Assembly (NCBI GenBank): GCA_016185865.1 | Contig: JACPMU010000040.1 | Location: 1-5,130, forward strand | Length of the DNA: 5,130 nucleotides | Reading direction: 5' to 3' | Source of the DNA: Candidatus Woesearchaeota archaeon | GTDB taxonomy: Archaea > Nanobdellota > Nanobdellia > Woesearchaeales > GW2011-AR4 | Shown here: one piece after another, positions 1 to 4,947 of the stretch | Layout: the number at the start of each line of letters is the position of its first letter | Position numbering within the stretch: the first letter of the stretch is position 1 | The notes under the pieces: generated by a model | Told to the model about the DNA's origin: nothing | What the model saw: the letters and a program-made list of their open reading frames with translations, nothing else | Databases searched by the model: none | Made by a program: the position numbers and the translations under genes

Positions 1-234
1 GGGAATCCTCTTGAGGCATTAAACAAGGCAGCAGAAAGCGGAAGCTTTGCTTTGGCTGATAAGGAAACAATGGACAAGGGAGCAAGGTATGTGAAATATT
101 TCAACTCAAAAACACCAATTGATAAGTCATCATTAGTGCCGATAGCAGGCATGAACTCCGCAGAATGGGAGCAGTTCAAGCTTTGGATGAGGCTTGATAC
201 AGTTATGTATCTTCTTAAGACATCGACTTCCTAA
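1..234 (+). CDS. C-terminal part of an unrecognised protein (5' end outside window)
   Basis: The frame is open from the first base of the window to a TAA at 232-234, giving 77 visible residues. A TTG at 52 could be a start, but the frame continues upstream without a stop and the upstream codons (GNPLEALNKAAESG...) look like normal coding sequence, so I treat this as the tail of a longer gene. The visible part is soluble and mixed in character, with an alanine/lysine-rich helix at the beginning and a hydrophobic, tryptophan-containing helix near the end (AEWEQFKLWMRLDTVMYLL). I see no known motif and cannot assign a function. Its stop codon overlaps the stop codon of the convergent minus-strand gene in the tetranucleotide CTAA (231-234), so the two genes have no space between them. 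Confidence 0.7.
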   Translation, partial: GNPLEALNKAAESGSFALADKETMDKGARYVKYFNSKTPIDKSSLVPIAGMNSAEWEQFKLWMRLDTVMYLLKTSTS

Positions 235-710
235 AGCCCTGTCTCTTTTTTTAGCTTATACAAAACAGCCCTGCTTGCATCAAGCTTGCTTGCTGCCTTT
301 TCCGATTCAGTCATGTATCTTTCTGCTGTGTTAAGCCTGTCGCGAATGTCAGCTATTTGCTCGTTTGTCAGGCCGCTTCCCATTGCCTTAAGCTGGGAAT
401 AAGCTTCATAAGTCTGTACAATTGCCTGATAGCCTTTAGTTCCTCCTGTTAAATTTGAAGGCGCTTCTTCCCTTGCAGTCCGTTCAAGCCTATCTTCCCC
501 TCTTGCCTCAAAAAGCCTTGAAATGTCAACAGCCCTTTGCCCAGGGGCAATCTCATCAGCGATTTTGTCAGTCTTCATCTCCTGCATTGATTTTTTGATT
601 AATTCCTCTATCTCGTTTACTTCCTTCTTTCTCTCCTCTTCCATCAGCTTCAGCTTTTTTATCCTTTCCTTAGGAGAAAGCCTTGTAAGTTCTTTTTTGT
701 CAATGGTCAT
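231..710 (-). CDS. Coiled-coil hypothetical protein, 159 aa
   Basis: A soluble, highly charged protein with no signal peptide or membrane segment. Residues about 10-48 form a lysine/glutamate-rich heptad-like helix (PKERIKKLKLMEEERKKEV followed by EIEELIKKS), very likely a coiled coil. A linker follows at about 50-92, with a proline and glycines and another charged stretch (LFEARGEDRLERTAREE). The C-terminal half (about 93-157) looks like two or three helices (YQAIVQTYEAYSQLKAMG, then NEQIADIRDRLNTAERYM and beyond). I do not recognise the family; a structural or adaptor role would fit the coiled coil, but that is inference. The ATG at 708-710 is favoured because a strong TATA-like box lies about 34-43 bases upstream, which predicts a leader of roughly 12 bases. 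No Shine-Dalgarno site is visible. It lies 57 bases downstream of the TIM-barrel gene in the same direction and overlaps the convergent left gene by 4 bases at the stops. Confidence 0.85.
   Translation of the reverse strand: MTIDKKELTRLSPKERIKKLKLMEEERKKEVNEIEELIKKSMQEMKTDKIADEIAPGQRAVDISRLFEARGEDRLERTAREEAPSNLTGGTKGYQAIVQTYEAYSQLKAMGSGLTNEQIADIRDRLNTAERYMTESEKAASKLDASRAVLYKLKKETGL
246..252 (+). terminator. Possible oligo-T terminator for the left + strand gene
   Basis: Seven consecutive T residues on the + strand begin 12 bases after the stop of the left gene. Archaeal RNA polymerase can terminate at such T runs without a hairpin. The same bases encode lysines near the C-terminus of the convergent gene, so the run may simply be coding sequence. 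Confidence 0.3.
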
Positions 711-743
711 TTTAGCTAATGATTATCAAGAAATAATCTCTAA

Positions 744-760
744 TTTATATAAACCTTTTC
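744..760 (-). promoter_or_regulatory. Archaeal TATA box/BRE for the coiled-coil gene
   Basis: On the minus strand the sequence reads GAAAAGG then TTTATATAAA, a near-ideal archaeal BRE plus TATA element. Its centre (about 748) predicts transcription start near 722 and a leader of about 12 bases before the ATG at 710. This means the gene can be transcribed separately from the TIM-barrel gene that ends at 768. Confidence 0.65.
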
Positions 761-767
761 AGAAAAT

Positions 768-2927
768 TTACTCCAGCGGCACAGCGCTCCACAAAGTCCA
801 GTCATTTGAAGGAGCGTAGCCTCCAAAGATGTAGTAAGGCGGCTTGTTTTGGCCAAAGAATGAATATTGCACATCTGCCCATGTCTGAGGAACTCCTGCT
901 CCCCTGAATCCCATTCCATAAACAGGGCTTCCGAAGAATTTCCATGTTTTCATCAGTCCATGGAAGTCGCTTAAGTCAGTTGATGCATCAGCTCCCGGCT
1001 CAACTGTTATTGCTTTTTCATATCCATGCCTTTTGAGTATTGACATTATTTCCTTTATCGGAGAATTTACCTGGCCAGGAGCAAGATGGTCGTCATGATA
1101 GCCATAATTGTCAGCCAAGTGGACATTCCCTACCATTTTTTCCTTTGCAAGGCTTTCAACCTGGTTGAATACCCATTTGTTGAATGTATTATCATTTTCT
1201 TCCCTTGTCTTGCGAGGATCTTCCTGCCAGTATTTGCGCCATAAATTGATGTGGCCTGTATCAAGCGTTGCTTTTATGTGCCTTTCTGCCAGTTTTTCAG
1301 CTTCATTCCTGCTTACGCCCATGTAGTATGGGTTAGGCTGCTTCTCACCTTCTTTGACCTCTTTCGGAGACATGCTTACACCATACTCTATCTCAGGCTG
1401 CGTCAGCAAGTCAACCATTCTTTCCCTTGATTTCTTGATTATCCACTTTAATTCTTCCAGATGCCCCCCAAACCTTTCAGGGAATATGTGCTCAACTGCA
1501 ACTGTAACTGGGTTGTTTGGATCTCTTGTTTTTCTTAAAGCGTGTATTCCGGCTTCTGCATAAAGCCTTACACCTTGTTTCTCAAGCCTCTTGATTGGGG
1601 TTATGATGTGCTCTTTTGTTGTATATGTGTCTATAGCCTGCTGCTCCTGGCCTGCTGCTGTTGAACGGTCGTAATCAAGCTCCCTCTTTACATTGAAAAT
1701 AACCTTATCAATAAGTTCCGTTGGCTTTTTCGTTTCAGGAGCAACAAATCCTCCTGTGATTCTATATAGCTCATCGTCCTGCTTCAATAATTTCCATTGC
1801 TCCTCTGGCGGAACTGATGCTTCAAGCTGTTCGTAAAATTTCTTTGCTTCTTCTAGCTTGCCTAATGCCTTCAAGCTGGATATGGCTCTTTGAGAGAATT
1901 GCAGGCTCCATCCTCTTGCAACGCTTTCCTGCGCATCCAATGTTGCTTTGACATATGCCTCTTCCGGATACATCTTCTCATAATAATTCGGCTTTCTTCT
2001 GTGCTTTTGCTCAAAGTACATGTTATATTCCTCAGCCTCTTTCTTGAAATCCTCAAATGACTTGAGCTTTACGTCAAACAATTTTTTGCCTTCATTGAAT
2101 TTTGGAACTCTTCCTTTTAGTGAATCATAAGGATCAATTATTTTTTGGCCTCCATAATCCACATAGTCTCCTTCGCGAATTAGTATCTTTTGCTTTTGAT
2201 TTTCTGGAACATCTGAATTATCATATCCCCAGTAATCTTTTTCTGCCTTGTTCCACACAGGATGCGCCACCAATTTGTTTTTCTGCACTGTCTCGATCTT
2301 TGCAGATGTCCTGTCGTCAAGAAGCTCAAATCTTGCATCAACCTCCTGTGTGTGGGCCTGCTTGAACATCAGCCTTCCGCTTGGATCCCTTGCAAGATTA
2401 ATCCTTCCGCTTTCATCATCTAGATACATGTCAGTCATCGGCCTTTCAAATTCTCCTGAATGAATGACAACAGAGCCTCCGCCCATATCTGCTTGGAAGT
2501 CAATTGCCCTTTTCAGCTCAAACATGTCCTGTGTTGCATTGTAAATTGAGAAATTGCCCCTTTCGTCTCTTCCCATCATGCCCATTAATTGAAAGGAGGC
2601 ATGTGTTGTGAACTTGACTTCATTGGCCATTGACAGTTCCCTTATTGCCTGCCTTTGGTCTTCGCCGAGCATTTCAGGGGTTTGCGCATTTCTTGAGCCC
2701 ATCCTGTAGCCTGGAAACTGTATTTCTATGTTGCCTGCTCCCATTCTTATCTTGGAATAGATGCCGGCAACATTTGCAGCAGAAATTCCCATTGGCACGC
2801 TCATTCCAATGTCCTTGACCCCTAAATCAAGGCCGTAAGAGGGCTTTTCCCCATAAGTTTCAGGGTCCATTGAATTAAAGTAGTCAACAACAGGATGATG
2901 CCCGTAATAGCCAGCATTGAATCTCAT
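768..2927 (-). CDS. Endonuclease IV / xylose isomerase-like TIM-barrel metalloprotein with large insertion, 719 aa
   Basis: The protein belongs to the superfamily of AP endonuclease family 2 and xylose isomerase-like barrels. Motifs with metal-ligand residues occur in family order: TTHAS (H109), VVIHSGE (H156), VAVEH (E479), LDTGH (D556, H559), NVHLADN (H603), HDDHLAPGQ (D612, H614) and ITVEPG (E643). These correspond to all nine zinc ligands of E. coli endonuclease IV, so a two- or three-metal site is likely. The DTGH and HLxDN motifs also resemble sugar isomerases and epimerases of this superfamily, so the reaction (DNA phosphodiester cleavage at abasic sites, or sugar isomerisation) is undecided. 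Endonuclease IV is about 285 residues. Here the spacing from H156 to E479 is 323 residues instead of about 36, showing an inserted domain at roughly 160-435, and a 75-residue aromatic/glycine-rich tail follows E643. No signal peptide or membrane helix is seen. The ATG start is supported by GGAG five bases upstream and by a TATA box. Confidence 0.85.
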   Translation of the reverse strand: MRFNAGYYGHHPVVDYFNSMDPETYGEKPSYGLDLGVKDIGMSVPMGISAANVAGIYSKIRMGAGNIEIQFPGYRMGSRNAQTPEMLGEDQRQAIRELSMANEVKFTTHASFQLMGMMGRDERGNFSIYNATQDMFELKRAIDFQADMGGGSVVIHSGEFERPMTDMYLDDESGRINLARDPSGRLMFKQAHTQEVDARFELLDDRTSAKIETVQKNKLVAHPVWNKAEKDYWGYDNSDVPENQKQKILIREGDYVDYGGQKIIDPYDSLKGRVPKFNEGKKLFDVKLKSFEDFKKEAEEYNMYFEQKHRRKPNYYEKMYPEEAYVKATLDAQESVARGWSLQFSQRAISSLKALGKLEEAKKFYEQLEASVPPEEQWKLLKQDDELYRITGGFVAPETKKPTELIDKVIFNVKRELDYDRSTAAGQEQQAIDTYTTKEHIITPIKRLEKQGVRLYAEAGIHALRKTRDPNNPVTVAVEHIFPERFGGHLEELKWIIKKSRERMVDLLTQPEIEYGVSMSPKEVKEGEKQPNPYYMGVSRNEAEKLAERHIKATLDTGHINLWRKYWQEDPRKTREENDNTFNKWVFNQVESLAKEKMVGNVHLADNYGYHDDHLAPGQVNSPIKEIMSILKRHGYEKAITVEPGADASTDLSDFHGLMKTWKFFGSPVYGMGFRGAGVPQTWADVQYSFFGQNKPPYYIFGGYAPSNDWTLWSAVPLE

Positions 2928-2932
2928 TTTAG

Positions 2933-2938
2933 CTCCTT
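2933..2938 (-). promoter_or_regulatory. Shine-Dalgarno site of the TIM-barrel gene
   Basis: The minus strand reads AAGGAG followed by CTAAA and the ATG at 2925-2927. GGAG pairs with the archaeal 16S rRNA 3' end at a suitable 5-base spacing and fixes the start codon. Confidence 0.6.
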
Positions 2939-2969
2939 TTTTATTTGATTGATTTCATTGGATTGGTGG

Positions 2970-2977
2970 TATAAATA
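2970..2977 (-). promoter_or_regulatory. TATA box for the TIM-barrel gene
   Basis: TATTTATA on the minus strand, centred near 2973, predicts transcription start near 2947. That gives a leader of about 20 bases, which would contain the AAGGAG site. It lies in the 78-base gap between the end of the 470-residue gene and this gene, so independent transcription is possible. Confidence 0.55.
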
Positions 2978-3005
2978 GTTAATGGTTTCTTAAATTTCTG
3001 CAATT

Positions 3006-4418
3006 TTACCAGTTCAGCATCTCATGCTGCTTCTTGAAATGATGATAGGTGTTCCACATGACTTTTTTCACAGCATCAGCTGCATTTTTCTTTGCAATAG
3101 CCAACTTTAATTCATCTGTCTGTGTCGGCTTTTTCCCTGCCTGCTTCAGTGATTTGTTCATCTTAAATGATGTAAACAATTCTGCAAATCCAGCAAAAAC
3201 AGACATGAACGGGCCTGCTCTTTTAGGGGGCGCTTTAGGCATTTCTTTCTTTTCCTCGAATTCCTCTCCTGCTTCTTTTAAGTACCGCATCAGCTCATCG
3301 CCAAGCGCCTCTAAAGCAGCCTTGACAGAGCCGTCGATAACTCCAAGCAATTGCAAGTCTTCCTGCTCCCTCATTTTTTTGTAATTCTCAATTTCCTTGT
3401 CTGTCCATGCATATGCCCTGAAGTCCATTTCAACTCTTCCAAGATGCAAAGGCCCTCTTTGGTACTCCTGCGAATAGCTCATCTCCGGCCTTGTTCTGAA
3501 AAGGTAATGCATCAGAATGCATTGGTTAACCATTCCAGCTGGCTTTATTGCCAAAATCTCCACCTCAATCATTGAGCTTTCAAAGGCAACAATCAGATCA
3601 GGGGTATCGATCCTTGACTGGTCAAGCTGAAGCCTTTGTATGTTTTTCAAGTAAGGCTTGACCCATGTCATGTACATCCTTATGATTTCAAAGTGCTGCC
3701 GCAAATACTTTAAGGTAAACTTTCTCCTGTTCTTTAATTCCTCATAAGTATGCTCTTTCCATGCCAAAAAGCTTCTTAATTTTCTCTTCAAAACTTCCCT
3801 TACTTTCCTGTTAAACTGCCCTCTTTCCCTCTCAACAACAACATCAACATCCTCCTGCTTTTTTGGGTGCGTTGAGAAAAATAAGTCCGGCAGTGTTGTA
3901 AACTGCACTTCACGTGCCATGCCGTAAACAGAAGCTGGATTCTTTGCGCCTTGCTCCACCAAATCAACCCATATGCCTTTCAAGGTTATTTCAGCGCTTT
4001 CAGCGCTTGGGCTGTTTGTGTACGAATCAGCATAATAACTCAATCTTTCATCAAGAATCCTCATTTCTCTCACAAGCTGGAACAATTCCCTTACCATCTT
4101 GCCTATTGTTGCAAGGAACTGGCTTACCTTGTCCTGCTGCAGTCCCAGTCTTTGCTGCGATGCCCCAAAGAAAGCGGAATTTTCAGCAGCTGCGAATATA
4201 TCTGTGATTTTGTCAATCCTTGGAAATCCCCCAAAATATCTTAAGTAATGCAAAGTCCAGAAATAAGGCTCCTCAATTGAGATGTTGTAGCCTTCGTAAT
4301 GGAGCCTGTACCTTCTTGCAGGAGCAGGATAGCCTGTCTTGATAATCGAGCTTCTAAATTCCTCGCTAATTTCATTTTCCTCAAATCCGTGCTTCTTAAG
4401 CTCTGCGTCAGTTGCCAT
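3006..4418 (-). CDS. Unrecognised helical protein, 470 aa
   Basis: I do not recognise this family. The protein is soluble and largely helical, with no signal peptide. An aromatic-rich N-terminal part (about 28-66) contains PAPARRYRLHYEGYNISIEEPYFWTLHYL split around residue 45. About 95-130 is a helix (KMVRELFQLVREMRILDERL). The centre (about 195-265) is a long basic helical stretch with many Arg/Lys (FNRKVREVLKRKLRSFLAWK, then NRRKFTLKYLRQHFEIIRMY) that could bind nucleic acid or an acidic partner. About 272-335 looks like mixed strand/helix (DLIVAFESSMIEVEILAIKP). A glutamate-rich segment (384-392) and a Pro/Lys linker (393-400) lead to a hydrophobic amphipathic stretch (GPFMSVFAGFAELFTSF, 402-418), possibly a membrane-touching helix. 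A basic C-terminal helix follows. The ATG is preceded only by a weak purine run (AAAAGAGACAAAA). The gene lies 71 bases behind the 48-residue gene and 78 bases ahead of the TIM-barrel gene. The partner order suggests a related role, but nothing in the sequence proves it. Confidence 0.88.
   Translation of the reverse strand: MATDAELKKHGFEENEISEEFRSSIIKTGYPAPARRYRLHYEGYNISIEEPYFWTLHYLRYFGGFPRIDKITDIFAAAENSAFFGASQQRLGLQQDKVSQFLATIGKMVRELFQLVREMRILDERLSYYADSYTNSPSAESAEITLKGIWVDLVEQGAKNPASVYGMAREVQFTTLPDLFFSTHPKKQEDVDVVVERERGQFNRKVREVLKRKLRSFLAWKEHTYEELKNRRKFTLKYLRQHFEIIRMYMTWVKPYLKNIQRLQLDQSRIDTPDLIVAFESSMIEVEILAIKPAGMVNQCILMHYLFRTRPEMSYSQEYQRGPLHLGRVEMDFRAYAWTDKEIENYKKMREQEDLQLLGVIDGSVKAALEALGDELMRYLKEAGEEFEEKKEMPKAPPKRAGPFMSVFAGFAELFTSFKMNKSLKQAGKKPTQTDELKLAIAKKNAADAVKKVMWNTYHHFKKQHEMLNW
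3991..4008 (-). repeat. Two tandem copies of a 9-bp unit inside the 470-aa gene
   Basis: TCAGCGCTT occurs twice head to tail with no gap. On the coding strand it encodes Ser-Ala-Glu twice (residues 138-143), in a probable surface loop between helices. It looks like a small in-frame slippage duplication. Confidence 0.6.
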
Positions 4419-4476
4419 TTTTGTCTCTTTTGGTATACTTAATTTCAGGAAGTTCTCTTTATCAAGCCTGTTATCT

Positions 4477-4487
4477 GAATTTAATAA
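4477..4487 (-). promoter_or_regulatory. Weak candidate TATA element for the 470-aa gene
   Basis: TTATTAAATTC on the minus strand is centred near 4482 and would place a transcript start near 4456, about 38 bases before the ATG at 4418. It is a poorer match than the boxes before the two downstream genes. Read-through from the AbrB-like gene is an equally good explanation for expression. Confidence 0.25.
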
Positions 4488-4489
4488 TC

Positions 4490-4636
4490 TTATTCAAAAA
4501 TCCTGAAATCATCCTCTTCCCTGTATTTTGTTTTTCTTTCGCTCAGGTTCAGCTCAATGACATCCTGTGTCGTGAGCATCTCCTCAACTTCTGTTCTTGT
4601 CTTGCCCAGCAGTTTCGCTAATTCTTCTATTCTCAA
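4490..4636 (-). CDS. Small helical protein, 48 aa, coupled to the AbrB-like gene
   Basis: A short frame begins at TTG (4634-4636) and ends at TAA (4490-4492). It encodes 48 residues: a two-helix, helix-turn-helix-like front (RIEELAKLLGKTRTEVEEML) and a polar, acidic C-terminus ending EEDDFRIFE. The front resembles small DNA-binding or docking helical domains (for example the general look of IF2 N-terminal domains), but it is too short to assign. The TTG is chosen because AGGTGG on the same strand lies six bases upstream, overlapping the last codons of the AbrB-like gene. Another in-frame TTG at 4640-4642 would overlap that gene's TGA by four bases (TTGA). Either way, initiation appears coupled to translation of the upstream gene. 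It may be a partner or co-regulator of the AbrB-like protein. It is not a PIN-domain or other recognisable toxin. With no homology search, its reality rests on the ribosome site, the coupling and the protein-like composition. Confidence 0.6.
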   Translation of the reverse strand: MRIEELAKLLGKTRTEVEEMLTTQDVIELNLSERKTKYREEDDFRIFE

Positions 4637-4638
4637 GT

Positions 4639-4800
4639 TCAACCACCTTTTTTCCTTTTATCCAAAATTTCCAGTATGAAGCCGTCTTTGTGCTTCCTGA
4701 ATTCAAGCTCCATGCCCTTCCTTATGCCCTCATACTGCGCAATAAGCTTTGGAATAGTGATGACTAGCTGCCCGGAAGGAAGCTTTTGGATTTTTACCAT
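4639..4800 (-). CDS. AbrB/MazE/SpoVT-type DNA-binding protein, 53 aa
   Basis: The frame from ATG (4798-4800) to TGA (4639-4641) encodes 53 residues with the typical swapped-hairpin AbrB pattern. It opens MVKIQKLPSGQLVITIPK, followed by a short helix (LIAQYEG) and IRKGMELEFRKHKDGFILEI. The family's hallmark 'G-Q-x-x-I-T-I-P-K' strand-turn (residues 10-18) and the 'x-KG-x-E-x-E-F' strand (residues 28-34) are both visible. Such proteins dimerise and bind AT-rich operators, acting as transition-state regulators or as antitoxins of toxin-antitoxin pairs. The length is normal for a minimal single-domain member. No toxin gene of the VapC or MazF kind follows, so a regulator acting alone or with the adjoining 48-residue protein is more likely than a classical antitoxin. 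It heads the minus-strand block, and repeats in the divergent region directly upstream are plausible autoregulatory sites. Confidence 0.85.
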   Translation of the reverse strand: MVKIQKLPSGQLVITIPKLIAQYEGIRKGMELEFRKHKDGFILEILDKRKKGG

Positions 4801-4805
4801 CTTGA

Positions 4806-4876
4806 TAATAGTATTTTAAATATTATTTTTAACATTTTAAAAAATGCTTTAAAAAATATTTAAATTAATAGTATTT
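4806..4876. repeat. 11-bp direct repeat TAATAGTATTT, 60 bp apart
   Basis: TAATAGTATTT occurs exactly at 4806-4816 and 4866-4876, a start-to-start distance of 60 bp. Both copies are followed by an A-rich continuation (TAAA and AAAG). The first lies just before the AbrB-like start and the second beyond its likely TATA box, so they flank the promoter. AbrB-family proteins bind AT-rich sites cooperatively, so these are candidate operators. Confidence 0.45.
4833..4846. repeat. Short palindrome CATTTT-AA-AAAATG
   Basis: Perfect 6-bp inverted arms (CATTTT and AAAATG) are separated by AA. It coincides with the best candidate TATA element of the AbrB-like gene, so a protein bound here would block that promoter. 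It is AT-rich and could arise by chance. Confidence 0.35.
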
Positions 4877-4881
4877 AAAGC
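4846..4881. repeat. 36-bp imperfect inverted repeat in the divergent region
   Basis: The arms 4846-4860 and 4867-4881 are complementary at 13 of 15 positions around a 6-base centre. The outer eight bases (GCTTTAAA / TTTAAAGC) are perfect. Its dyad shape suits a dimeric DNA-binding protein such as the AbrB-like protein encoded next door. Confidence 0.45.
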
Positions 4882-4918
4882 TTTCGGTTTGGGGTTTTAA
4901 GGGGCTAAAACAAAAGGA

Positions 4919-4926
4919 TTTTAAAT
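4919..4926 (+). promoter_or_regulatory. TATA box of the right-edge gene (probably leaderless)
   Basis: TTTTAAAT is preceded by purine-rich AAAAGGA (BRE-like). Its centre is about 25 bases before the ATG at 4948, so transcription should start at or next to the start codon, giving a leaderless mRNA. This agrees with the absence of a Shine-Dalgarno site in the bases before the ATG. Confidence 0.55.
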
Positions 4927-4947
4927 CGGGTAAAGTTCGCTTCAGCC

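Larger units (their letters stand above)
4801..4947. promoter_or_regulatory. Divergent AT-rich promoter region
   Basis: These 147 bases separate the minus-strand AbrB-like gene from the + strand gene at 4948. The left two-thirds is almost pure A/T. It includes several TATA-like cores on the minus strand; the best placed is TTTTTTAAAATG around 4833-4844, which would give a leader of about 13 bases. The right third has short G runs. No open frame of coding character was found in it. Confidence 0.6.

Noticed and set aside
107..181. Similarity of FTT-containing strings in the 719-aa and 470-aa proteins (EVKFTT and EVQFTT) as a sign of shared ancestry
   Set aside because: The match is six residues with no flanking similarity. 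It is better explained as coincidence. (The coordinates given are residue numbers, not bases.)
523..819. A 98-residue + strand open frame
   Set aside because: It lies antisense to the start of the coiled-coil gene and its promoter, and it is very Ser/Phe/Leu-rich, as expected from the complement of Lys/Glu codons. It has no ribosome site.
3049..3384. A 111-residue + strand open frame opposite the 470-aa gene
   Set aside because: Its composition (Ser/Phe/Ala runs) mirrors the helical Lys/Glu-rich C-terminus of the opposite gene. It has no promoter or ribosome site.
4412..4621. A 69-residue + strand open frame opposite the 48-aa gene
   Set aside because: It is antisense to the coupled small gene and to the gap behind it. 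The minus-strand frame has a ribosome site and coupling to the AbrB-like gene, while this one has neither.
4490..4800. Reading the AbrB-like/48-aa pair as a toxin-antitoxin system
   Set aside because: The second product is only 48 residues, with no PIN, MazF or RelE motif and no acidic catalytic pattern. A regulator with a small partner is the safer reading.
4893..4904. GGGGTTTTAAGGGG as a telomere-like repeat
   Set aside because: There is only one irregular unit, in an archaeal-looking promoter region. There is no tandem array.
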